Shown here: positions 43,134-54,133 of the stretch, piece after piece
Layout: the number at the start of each line of letters is the position of its first letter
Position numbering within the stretch: position 1 is the first letter of the stretch
Source: Exobasidium rhododendri
Taxonomy: Eukaryota > Basidiomycota > Exobasidiomycetes > Exobasidiales > Exobasidiaceae
NCBI GenBank assembly: GCA_026210745.1
Contig: CP110632.1
Coordinates: 3,471,001-3,535,000, forward strand
Direction of reading: 5' to 3'
Length of the DNA: 64,000 nt
The notes under the pieces: generated by a model
The model's input: only the letters and a program-made list of their open reading frames with translations
Told to the model about the DNA's origin: nothing
Database searches by the model: none
Position numbers and translations under genes: made by a program

Positions 43134-46100
43134 GTGCACAGCATGTACGATGCGCATTGCGACGAATCTGTCTGCTCAACAGATTCCTCGCCGATTAGCT
43201 CTTTACCTTTTGCCTCCTTTTCTTCCTCTTCCTTCTCTTTGCCCGGCTTTTCGTCACCGTCATCGATCGTAGCAAGAGGCCTCTCAGCCTCTCTAAGGGC
43301 TGTTGTCGCTACTGATAGTGTGCTGGATAGCTCTCCATCGGCTGCACGGTTCCAACGAAGCAACGAAAGTAAGGGTAGAATACTAAACAGTAGCGCTACT
43401 AAGGCCAGAACCGTGTCCACCACTTTAAGAAGTCAGCAAACGAGTAGTAGTGCAACATGCAGCAACAATCGGAGACCAGAAGAATGTTTCACTACAATCG
43501 AAGGCGAGAGCACCTGGACTTGCGCAATTGTTGAGGGCAGAGGTACAGCGAAAGAAGTGGGAGTGGCTATGCTCGAGTCTGGCACGGGTCGTTGTCTGCT
43601 GAGTCAGGCAAGCATTTAGGGATAGGAGGAAATGAGAAATGAAATGGCATGAAGGATTGACCATGCTTCTCTCTTCTAATCTCTAGTTCACAGATACACA
43701 GGTAGGCTAACGTAGTGGTATATCAGGCGATGCAGATCAGCTAACATTGGTATTTCGAAAGCTGTACGGCCATCTTTTGCATCTTCTCTCCACCCATCCG
43801 CCCAGTCTCATCTTGTTATCTGGTCCAACACAGCTTCCTCACTCTAAAATCCTCCAGAGCAGCGAGCGTGATACTCTCAGACGTACTCTTGAGCAGAATC
43901 TCGCAGTTCAAATCATGAATCTTCACAGAAAATTGTTCAGCGAGCAGGAGGGTGAGAGCTAAAGGTGGGAAGACTAAATATATAAGGAGGATGTTGATCG
44001 TCAGTACCACTGAACAATTCAGGCTTGCAATACCTTCGACATCTTCTCAGTTGTTGTGAAGTAGAACGTACTCTACAATATACCTGCAAGAGCGAAGAAG
44101 CTTATTCCGAGATCGTAAAAGCCCCGGTCGCCAACTTTGCAACGCTGTCTGCCGTCAACAAGAAGTTCTTTGCATTAAGCGCAGCTTGCGCATTATTCAA
44201 GTACTCAGAGAGCGAGATGGGTGGCAAATTGCTGTCAGGTTCGCTTTCGATATCCTACCAAGCGCCAGAAGGTAAGAAAGTTTCTGCTGGGAGGTTCACT
44301 GCCAAAATCAGAGTTGAATACCTAAAATTGGATTTCCTCCTTTACAGGCACCATCATGGTAGATATGCAAAGCATCAAGAATCTTGAATTAATCCAAAAT
44401 CGGATCACTAAGAACATTACTGGCAGTCTTTTTGGCATGATGAATTACTGCTCTACACCCATGGGCGAGCGCATGCTTCGTATGAACATCGTCCAGCCAA
44501 TGGTGGATCGAGATCACATCACCTATCGATACGAAGCCATCGATGAGCTGATGGAGAAACCAGAGCAATTTTTTGCTCTAGAGCAGAGTTTGAAAGCGGC
44601 AATGAAGCAGCGAATTGATGTTGACAAGGTTGTATCGCAAATGATGCTTTTCAATCCTTCCCGACGCTTGAATGACCCAAAGACGATCGAAGCGACCCTC
44701 TCTCATATCATTCAGATTCGTCAAATTCTTGCAGCGTTGGAAGACATCTGTGCCTCTATCGCCAATTGCAAAAGCCTGATTCTTAGTACAGTATACAGAA
44801 TCATGCGAGACAAAAAGACGAGGGAGATTGTCAGGATGATCGACGATTGTATAGAGGCTGACTTGCTTCAAGGCATTGCAAAGTCCAACTTGTCAACACG
44901 GAATGCAAGACTCTATGCTGTACGAGTAGGCAGAGACTCTATCCTAGATGCAGCTCGTCAGACATATCAAGAAAACACAGCGGATGCTCTGGATCTTTGC
45001 AAACAGTATGCTAATCAATTCAATCTAGCCTTCAAAGTCAACTTCAGCGCTTCTACTACGCCTGGATATTCCCTAGAGTTGCCGGTTGGCGAGGTTAGAC
45101 CCAAGGACTTGCCACGAGTCTTTGTCAACGTTGCGACAAAGAGAGGGGGAAAGAGCCTCACCATGACGACAATCGAGCTGGTGAGTAGAATCAATGATTG
45201 AGACTATTATCGAGCATGCAAACCCATGCGGCACATCTACTTCAACAGAAGAAATGCAACCAGCGCATGAACGACTCTATAGAAGAGGTGGGTAGAGCAG
45301 CTCTCCGTTCCCCCTTTAGTCGCTGACAAGGTCCATCTCCGTCCCAGGTATTCCTCCTATCCGGAAACGCAGTGGAGAGCTTGCGAACAGACATCATCAA
45401 GGACGTAGCCGTGATGTTTAAGGTGACGATAGAATAAAAGATAGACTATATTTGGACGATGCACTCACAAATGACGATCTCTACCATTGTACAGGCTTCG
45501 GAGGCACTAGCTCTTGTGGACGTCATTGCTAGCTTGACACACTGTGCGTTGGCAGGTCAATATACTCGGCCAACTTTTGGTGACGAATTGATCATCCGCG
45601 ATGGTCGTCATCCGATCCTCGATCAAAAGAATCTGGAAAAGACTATCCCAAATGACACTCGTCTAGGCAAAGACAAAACTTTCCAGCTGCTAAGTGGGCC
45701 GAACTCGAGCGGAAAGACTACGTATCTAAAGCAAGTGGCTTTGCTGACAATCATGGCTCGAATCGGATCCTTGTGAGCCACTCACGAGAAGGGAGAAGCA
45801 TTGCGTCAGTCCTTCATTTGACCATTGTATCCACCCTTTCTGCTTTGTGTAGCGTGCCCGCTCAAGAAGCTACGTTTCCTCCCTTAGATCGAATCCTCTC
45901 CCGACTTTCGAATGATGATGAGCCTGAAGCAAATTTGTCAAGCTTTGCTAGTGAGATGAAGACGCTCGCTTTCATCCTCGACATGGCCACAGGCTCATCT
46001 CTCGTCCTTATCGATGAGCTTGGAGTAAGTCGAAGCTGTCTTTTTTTTTTTTACCTCTTCTAATCGCTTCTTACCCGTCCGTCCTGCAGAGAGCTACTAG

Positions 46101-46698
46101 CACGCACGAAGGAATAGCCATTGCCCATGCTGCTTCCGAATCGCTCATTCATTCTGGCGTAATGACTATCTTTGCTACACACTTCACCGAGCTCGCTTCT
46201 ACCTTGTCGCCCTTTCTCAACTTTGCTTCTCATCATCTGCTCGTGTCTTTGAGCCGACGAGAAGATGGCCAGCAAACATTTTCGTTTCAACATCGACTTG
46301 CTTCTGGAGTCAGCAAAGAAGAGCACTACGGTCTCACCATGGCGAGAGATTGTCAGCTGCCGACGGAACTGCTACAAGATGCAGATCAAATGGCACGAAT
46401 TCTTCAGCGTAGAGGGCGCCTAGCTCAGAGCAAATCAAAAGGTAGCAAGGCGATCGCCAGACGTAAAACGATCACTGCACTTGTCAAGAGACTACAAGAA
46501 TTCAACGCACTCTGCTCCAGTCCCTCCTCTCCCTCTGAGTTGCGTTGCACATTGTTTGCCATCCAAAGCAGCTTCATCAAAGACATGCATGAAAGTCTAC
46601 CGTTTCTAGAAGGCTCAGACGATCGAAAGGACGCTGAGGATGGAGATGAATTCAACGTCAGCGAATTTCGCACAGATTGCAACATGAGAGAAGGATGA
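43134..46698 (+). CDS. MSH4: Meiotic MutS homologue MSH4
   Basis: Forms the MutSgamma clamp with MSH5 that stabilises meiotic crossover intermediates. Ten exons: 43134-43607, 43687-43701, 43741-43951, 44023-44271, 44348-45180, 45249-45287, 45348-45422, 45495-45772, 45853-46024, 46090-46698, giving 984 residues. Landmarks in order: [50 protein letters not shown], Walker [41 protein letters not shown], Walker [21 protein letters not shown] and [12 protein letters not shown]. The first intron uses a GC donor (AG|GCAAGC) and exon 2 has only 15 nt. The absence of a mismatch-binding domain I supports MSH4 over MSH2/3/6. Start is the first ATG in frame. Confidence 0.9.
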
Positions 46699-46981
46699 TG
46701 CGATCCAAATAGTTTTCCGAGCAGAATTCTTCCCCAAGTTTGTAATGAGCCTCCACCCTGATCGCTTGAAAACGATGTACCATTGCACAGTGTTCATAAC
46801 GCGAGATGGCGAAGCAGAGGAAGGAGGGAGAGACAGTCGTTACGCACGAGCACGTGTCTGAATGCAGGGCAGATGCATCGTTCGGCCGCCGTACAGAGAG
46901 AGATACAAATGGAACGATTTCGACCTTTTACCACATTTCACTTTCCGTCACACCTTCACTCCTTTGCACAACTCTACTGCA

Positions 46982-49134
46982 ATGGATGCAGCCACCAACA
47001 GCACGGACGCTGTTATGACAACTGGATCATCAGAAGCAACAGAAGCAGCTCGACAGTCGCAAAAGGATTGCCGGGTCTACGTTGGAAATTTGAGCTATGA
47101 AGTCAAAGGGGACAATCTCAAAGAGTTCATGAGGGATGGTGCGTGTTGAAGTGCGGGGTGTTGGGTGTTGGGCAGAATGAATTGGAGGTGGTGAATTGCT
47201 TTCTCTCCCTTCTTTCGTTGTCTCCTATACATATATTCTTATCTTCTTCCTCTTCGAGTCTTTAACACTTCTCCGTCGTGCTAAGTCCATGAAGACGAGA
47301 GGATGGTAAAGCAATGCTGATCCTCGATGTCTGATGGAGAGGTGCTCTGAATTGGCGATTGTTTATTTGCCTCGTCGAAGAGCGCTCTACAGATTGTCTA
47401 CATCGATGGTATCATCTAGACCATGCAAGCCACAGCACTACTTCAAACGATCTTTCTACTACATCACTATCCCCTTCTACTTCACATCCTTTCATCTTCC
47501 CCTTTCCATGATTCACATTCCGGGATGGTGGTAGTAGCGATGTGACAAAGGTGGCATTTATGGCAGCAATGGAGAGATGGGCTGACGGAAAGTCAATTTG
47601 GGACAGCTGGAGATGTGGTATATTCAGAGATTCTGTCTTTGCCAAACGGGATGTCAAAAGGATGCGGGTGAGTGGACTACGTTGGGAATGGGGCCAGTAT
47701 TACGGCATGACTCTAATCGTGTATTTCCCCATTGGCAGTATCGTCGAGTATAGCAGTTCGGATGAGGCGCAAAAGGCTATAAAAGAACTAAGTGATACGC
47801 CACTACTTGGAAGACCTGTCTTCATTCGCGAGGTGAGCGTGATTCGAGAAAGTGCAGCCTCGGATCTGTGCTTTTGTCCTCCCTTTCGTTCAACTAACAT
47901 CCTCTTTTTTTATTGAAAATGAATAGGATCGAGAAAGCGAAGCACGGTATGGTGCACCGCCTCATCCTGGTCGAGGTGCATTCGGGGGTCGGGGAGGATT
48001 TGGCGCTCCTCGCGGCGGGTTCGGAGGACGTGGTGGTTTCCATGGTGCTCCTATGGGTTTTGGCGGTCCTCCAGCGAGTGGTGCACCAGGTACTCAACTT
48101 TACATTGGCAACGTGAGTGTTCCAAGCACCTGCTTTCAATGTCAGGTATGACTCCAGCACAGTCCATTGAGAGTTTCCTTCACTGCCGCCAGTTACCCTT
48201 CCAAGCAGGCTGGCAAGAATTGAAGGATCTCTTCAGAAGTGCAGGAAATATCGTTCGCGCCGATATCAACATGGGACCGGATGGTCGACCAAGGGGAAGT
48301 GGGATCGTAGTGTTTGCCGCCCCAGAAGACGCTCAGAACGCCATACAAATGTATAATGGATTTGATTGGAATGGAAGGCAGATCGAAGTCAGAGAGGTGA
48401 GAAAGGCCGAAAGCAAAAAGTTTATTTTACTCGTCAAAGCTGGATGAGAGGACTAATCCGCGTTTCCCCTCCTTAGGACAAATTTGCCAATTCTGGTGGC
48501 GGTGGTGGAGGCTACGGAGGCGGCTACGGAGGTGGCTATGGTGGTGCTGCTCCTGGTGGATACGGCGGGGGTTATGGAGGAGGGTATGGTGCTCCAGGAG
48601 GATTTGGAGGCCGCGGTGGTTTTGTCGGTCGAGGCGGCTTTCGAGGCGGCTTCCGAGGTGGCTTTGCAGGTGGATTCGGTGGTCGAGGAGGGTATGCAGG
48701 GGGAGGATATCAAGGTGATGGTGCAGCAGGACCTGGTTTTGCCCCCATCAATCTACCCCCCGCGGATCCAAGTCAGCAAATTTTTGTCAAAAATTTACCT
48801 TGGTCTACCTCAAACGAAGACTTGGTAGAGCTCTTTCAAACTACGGGCAAAGTCGATGAAGCCGAGATCCTCTTTGAGCATGGTCGATCAAAAGGTGTCG
48901 GTGTTGTACAATTTGCCACTGTAGGAGAAGCAGAGACTGCGATTGCCAAGTTTAGTGGGTGAGTAGAAGATGCGTAGGTACGGCTCAAATTCTGTCAAAG
49001 GCTGATCATCATCTTCTCTTTGTCTCTGTCTCTTTGACTTTGGCAGCTACGTGTACGGAGGGAGAGCACTTGATCTCGAATTCAATCGGAGCTGGAGAGA
49101 TTTTGCCGGCCTTCGCAGTGCCGGAGGAGCATAG
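46982..49134 (+). CDS. Three-RRM, RGG/GYGG-rich RNA-binding protein (Gbp2/Hrb1-like)
   Basis: Seven exons: 46982-47138, 47607-47667, 47739-47832, 47927-48112, 48193-48396, 48477-48958, 49047-49134, giving 423 residues. RRM1 (CRVYVGNLSYEV, with GMSKGCGIVEY as RNP1), RRM2 (TQLYIGNLPFQAGWQELKDL, then RPRGSGIVVF) and RRM3 (QQIFVKNLPWSTSNEDLVEL, then RSKGVGVVQF) are separated by glycine-rich linkers with RGG and GYGG repeats. This order is that of yeast Gbp2/Hrb1, shuttling SR-like proteins that bind mRNA during export and quality control, and also of Hrp1-like telomere-binding proteins. The first intron is 468 nt, far longer than any other in the window. Confidence 0.87.
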
Positions 49135-49717
49135 GGGAAGGTCTCGGACTACGAGGATGCCTTTGTCGTGCCTACTACACTATTCCACGGATGCCACCTT
49201 TTTTGTATGCTGCCCTTCCTTTCAGCTCAAAACTACAAAGCCGGAACTTACATTAGCTACGAGTGCAGGCAAGGTTGCACTATCCGCTAGCTCGACCCGC
49301 TCCTGCGTGTGACACAAAGCTGCTCCGGGGTCGTCCAGTTTCCAATCTATCAGTCCACCCCACACGCACCGCTAAGAAGACTTGCTAGCTGAAAGTCGCG
49401 AAGTATTTTAAATGACTCCCTCGCAAAGGGGCGCAACTTGACTCCGCGGAAAGGCGAACTCTATCTGACAGTCGACTCCATTGCGCGTTCTGGCCCTCCT
49501 CTTTGGCGGTGGGCGGGGGTTTTCCACCCGGGCTTTAAATTAACCTAGATTGCCAAACATTCTATTCGTACGGGTACCTCTAACGAGAAATCTGGCTCTA
49601 ATGCTTTCGTTTCTGTGCTCAGTCTGCTCTTTCGAAGAAGAAGAATCCATACCTCCTATTGCAACGTCTACCTTCCCGCCTTCATCATTGCTTTGCCGTT
49701 TCCTCAGTCACTCAGTC
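49135..49717. other. Intergenic
   Basis: About 580 bp between the RRM gene and the membrane-protein gene. GC-rich stretches at 49420-49520. Frames upstream of 49718 are in phase with the next gene but lack a convincing start. Confidence 0.45.
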
Positions 49718-50565
49718 ATGTCCTGGCAACAAAAAGGGCGAGAGACGGGAGGGGAGACATCGACAATGCTTGGCAAAGTATCATCGTCCCTGGATGCTAT
49801 CTCGTACATTGTCGCCTTCTTCCTCATCGACATCTTCACCTTCGGACGACTTCCTGATACCCCGACCTCATCATCTTCACCATCCAGCGAAAAACCCGAC
49901 TATCTGAGCTCCAAAGCGGCATCCTTCTCAGGGTCCCTGCCAAGGAGAAGTCTCAGCGAAGGAGATGACACCACTGTATGCGCAAATCCACAAGCAAAGG
50001 TACAAAGAACCCTACATCAGAGTCGTGCTGGCAATAGCTCTGAAAGCCTACTGTATGATCGGAAGCAGTCGATTACCTCCTTATTAGAGAGAGACGCCTC
50101 CCGTCTTTCGCCTACTGGAAGTGCCGATAGATCACTACACCATTACCAGAAGAAGATCTTTGGTAGACAGGTGAGTAGTGGCACCTCCTCTCGGCGAGAA
50201 CGGCCATGCCGGAGTGTCATCACCCCCCCCCTTTCTGAAATTTCTCAACTCCGCTACTCTGATAGCTCGAGAAGACGTTATCGCTACAACCTTTCATCAA
50301 AGTCCTCCTCGTCAGTTTAGGTATTACACTCGTCTTCATAGTCTGTGCTCAGATCTTCGGCATGCCAAGGCTACTCAAGGTGGCCGCAGCTTCCACGATC
50401 AACATCCTTGTCATATTCCTTCAACTGGTTCAGAGATCCCTATCATCGCTTTACAACAAAGTGTTAGCAGCGGCTCCGTTACCCAGAAAGAAGAAAACCG
50501 GCTGGGACGTTCTCGTATTCTTCCTCAACGACTGCTGGACACACCTATTGGCTTTCTTCAATTGA
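49718..50565 (+). CDS. Membrane protein of unknown function
   Basis: Two exons: 49718-50170 and 50266-50565 (intron 95 nt), giving 250 residues from the ATG MSWQQKGRETGGETST. One hydrophobic segment near the N-terminus (SSLDAISYIVAFFLIDIFTF), a Ser-rich middle (about 50-140), and two more hydrophobic segments in exon 2 (VLLVSLGITLVFIVCAQIFG and AASTINILVIFLQLVQ), then KKKTGWDVLVFFLNDCWTHL. I do not recognise the family. Hydrophobic segments and lack of a cleavable signal suggest an integral protein of an internal membrane. Confidence 0.6.
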
Positions 50566-50833
50566 GCCCGCATCAAGAGTCCTCGACAAACGAACACATA
50601 CATCAGATGTATTTTTAGCTGCCTGACGTCCTTTCAATGTATAACACGCTCGCAATCAAGGTGCAGCCGGTGTGCAGGAGATTAGAGCGGGAGACAAACG
50701 ACAGTCTGCGCAAAGGAGAGTGGTCAATCAAATCACACAAATAGTCGGGATCGACAAAAGACGAATTGTTTAGAGCTGTATAGTCTAAAAGACAGGGAAT
50801 TGCTTTGTAATCTCTCTTGGTGAATCACTTCAG

Positions 50834-52230
50834 CTAGATCCAACGGGAGATCTTCCCGACTGCTCTCTTCTGCTCTGCATCGAAAGCAAAAGGAAGTGCA
50901 CAGTAGTCGTGGCTTGCCAGTGGCTCTTCGACATACGTCACCTTACCACACCGTCCTGCTTCTGCTGTAGCTTTATAGTAGCCCTGGAATGCTCTAATCT
51001 CGTCGATGAACACTTCCAGTGAGCTAAGGAAAGCGGACAGTCGAGTAGAAGGCCTTCTCGTTAGTCTCTCTGTCTCCCGTCCTTCTTCTGAGGACTTCGC
51101 GGACTTTGCACTCACCCGCCAAAGACCAAAGCTCGAGGAAATTCGTCGAAGAGATCCGCTTCTATATCCCGAGTTGTGCAAATACAGCTGATCCATCTAC
51201 TAGAAAGAGCGGGAATAGGTAAACCTCTAGTGAGAGCATTTCCAGCCTTCACCAGACTACTCTCGAACAGGTAATCTGTCTGAGCGTTGTATCTACTAGA
51301 CGCTGAAGGACCGGATCGGACAAAAGAACCAGAGATATCGATCCAAGGTGAAAAGAGAATTAGTCCGTCTGCGATGGGCTCATGACTGTCTTGCGAAAGA
51401 TTGAGTTCCTCATAGAGCGGCCGATAGTCTCGAATATATCTAGACAACGCTAAGGCTAGGTTACCACCAGCTGAATCGCCGCCGATGATGATGTTTTTCG
51501 GCTCGAAACCTTCACGTACGAGGTACATCCATCCGGCAACAGCGTCGGCCAAGATGCCTGGAAATGTTGTCTCGTCAGTCAAACGATAATCAACTGCCAG
51601 ACCACGTTTTGGCGCCGCTTTGTTGGTGGACGTCTGAGATGCCTTTAGCAGTATACGCATGCAGTTCATCGTAGGATTGCTGGGATGAGCTGAGTGCTCC
51701 CAATAACCACCGCCATGAAAGTACAAGTAGACCTTTTCACCCTCTTGGGCACGTCGGCCACCAAAGTCTCCCAAGCTGTGGTCTTTTCCATACCAGAAAG
51801 CGAGGACCCGATTAGTCACGCAACCTGCCGCATCAAAGTATGCTTTCAGGTCACCTTCGAGACCTGTCTGTCGATTTACAGGCTGAATCCAGACCGGCGT
51901 GGCCTCGGCATTCGAGCTCATCTGAGGCAGTATAGACTTGTCGGTGACCTGTGATCTCATATGTAGTGGTGATATCCTCCAGCGGTAGTTGCGTAGGAGT
52001 CCGATGAAGAGAGAACGAGAAAGTGTCCATTGTGGATGTTGTCGAGTGAACCTAGGTAGAAGAGTGTAAAGGATAGTTCGGATGGGTAATTGTACAAAGA
52101 AAGTCTCTAGAATGTATAGAATATGAAAGAGGACCCGAAATGGCTGCTTTGATCGAAGACCTCCTCCAGCACTCTGAAGGTCAAGCTTCTCTGAGGGTGT
52201 CTTGATCGATTCCAGCAGTTGATACACCAT
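50834..52230 (-). CDS. Alpha/beta hydrolase (hormone-sensitive lipase type)
   Basis: Two exons: 52230-51116 and 51023-50834 (intron 92 nt), giving 434 residues. It has the oxyanion motif YFHGGGYWEHS, the nucleophile elbow GGDSAGGNLALALS, and the catalytic histidine in LASHDYCALPFAF, supplied by the short second exon. This is the Abhydrolase_3 family that includes fungal steryl-acetate and other esterases. A hydrophobic segment near the N-terminus (FRVLFHILYILETFFVQLPI) suggests membrane attachment. ATG 52230 (MVYQLLESIKTPSEKLD) is preferred over an upstream in-frame ATG at 52398. Substrate unknown. Head to head with the oxidoreductase gene over 308 bp. Confidence 0.83.
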
Positions 52231-52538
52231 CGTCGAGGAAGATGTGCTGAAGGGAAGAAAACGAAACCAATCTCCGGTGAAATGTAAAAAAGATCGGCGG
52301 TCCAGGAACCAAGACGCGGGGAAGGAGTGTGAAAGGGGGACGCCTCTCTTGGACTTTGAACATCCCCGGCTTTCAGTCACGAGGAAACAGTCCCCCACGT
52401 CAACCGAAGCCTGACGCCTCTGATCCCCACGTCGTCTTTCCTTCTTTCTCGATTTGTAGGCCGCGCTGCTCCCCGTTCCATTCTTCCTCTTCTGGCATCT
52501 GCGTCTTCGTCCATCCTACACGAGGTTTAAACCCCAGC
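52231..52538. promoter_or_regulatory. Shared hydrolase/oxidoreductase intergenic region
   Basis: 308 bp between divergent starts. Open frames extend into it from both genes but without family similarity. No TATA box seen. Confidence 0.4.
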
Positions 52539-54031
52539 ATGACTTCGGCACCCATCTGCGTCGCCATCATCGGCTATGGTAATTCTGCTCGAACATTCCA
52601 CATACCCTTTGTGCTCTCACTCCCTGATCTTTTTCATCTTCACACGATCCAACAACGACCAAACTCCAAGTCAGGTCCTCCTGCCAACACTGCCCATCCA
52701 AATGTTCGCATCGCTCCTTCCTTGGAGGCGGTATTCGAAGGCAACAACGGAGACGGGAAAGGTGCACTACCACCAAAGAGCCTTGTCATCATCACGACTG
52801 CCAATGAGACACATAATGACTTTGCTCTAAAGGCGATGAATGCTGGTCATCACGTCGTGGTAGAAAAGCCAGCTGCGTTATCGGTAGCCGAAGCAGAATC
52901 TCTACTCAAGGCCTCTCAAGAAGGAGGACTAGTCTGTTCTGCCTATCAAAATAGAAGATTAGATTCCGACTTTCTCACCCTTCGAGCGCTCTTGTCTTCA
53001 CCTCGCAACGACCCGACTCAACCATCACCCATCGGACAGCCCGTCTTGATGGATTCCCGCTTTGATCGATACAGACCATTCTCAAAAGGAGGCTGGAGAG
53101 AAGAGATCAAGCCTGAAAAGGGGGGTGGAATGCTCTGGGACCTTGGCGCACATTTGATTGATCAAGGTGATAAAATTGATGGATCAGATATTCTCACAGA
53201 AGTGTAGTACAGTGCACTGACTTCCTTTCCCCTTTCCATCCGACTCACTCAGCACTTGTCTTGTTTGGCCCGCCTGAGAAGGTGACTGCCTTTGCATCAT
53301 CTGCTCGAGGACAGCTGTCTGCCGATGTGGATGACGACTTCCTAGTCCATTTGCATTATCCTACTACTGCACCCCTACCACCAGACAGCGAAGCCCCCGC
53401 TCCAGGTACTCGCATTGCTGGACCACGAGTGACATTAGGTGCCAGTTGTCTCTCTGCTCACATTGATGCAGAACAGGCAAGATTCAGGGTCGAGGGAACT
53501 CGAGGCAGTGTGCGTGGTATTGTGCTCCTAGATCAAAGTGTGCGAGTACGAAAAAGCTGACTGAATATCTTCACCTTCCGTCCGCCGATCTCTCTTTGAT
53601 CTACGCAGTTTGTAAAGCTCGGTACTGATCCTCAGGAGAATCAGCTCAAGGCCGGATGGACGCCAGCGAGTCACGCTGAATCTTTTGGTCTGTATGACGA
53701 CGGCGAGCCGGCATCGTTGCGATTGGGTCGTTTGACTACTTCGGTCAAGGCATCGACCTCACCTTCCACTACAGGAGGTGCACCTGTGCAGCCTACTCTG
53801 GTCTCGAGCGACATACCGATGCTTCCGGGTCGCTACATTCAATTTTATCAAAACATCGGTCAGACGATTCGCGATGTTGAAGCTGCTCGAGAAGCAAAAC
53901 AAGAAGGAGCCGTAGAAAGAGCCCTCGAGAAACTGTTCGTCAAGCCTGAAGAGATCATCACGACAACGAAATGTATTGTGTTGGCTCGACAGAGTGCAAA
54001 GGAAGGCAGAACACTGGCTTGGGTCAATTAG
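52539..54031 (+). CDS. Gfo/Idh/MocA family oxidoreductase
   Basis: NAD(P)-dependent dehydrogenase of sugars or related compounds. Three exons: 52539-53166, 53253-53509, 53609-54031 (introns 86 and 99 nt), giving 435 residues. The Rossmann start VAIIGYGNSARTFHIPFVLS, the ..LVIITTANETHNDFALKAMN strand, and the diagnostic HHVVVEKPAALSVAEAESLL (EKP motif) are clear. The C-terminal domain includes GGGMLWDLGAHLIDQALVLF, where the conserved histidine of the active site lies. The second intron was placed between GTRGS and FVKLGTDPQE because this restores the family pattern. Substrate cannot be read from sequence. Confidence 0.88.
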
Positions 54032-54133
54032 AGGAAAAGAGACCCTCCTCGTAGTGAAATGTCCCCTTCCTCTTTCGACACTTCCTATCCCATTCGCTCC
54101 TCTACTTGTAGTACCACATCTCGATAGAAGGAT

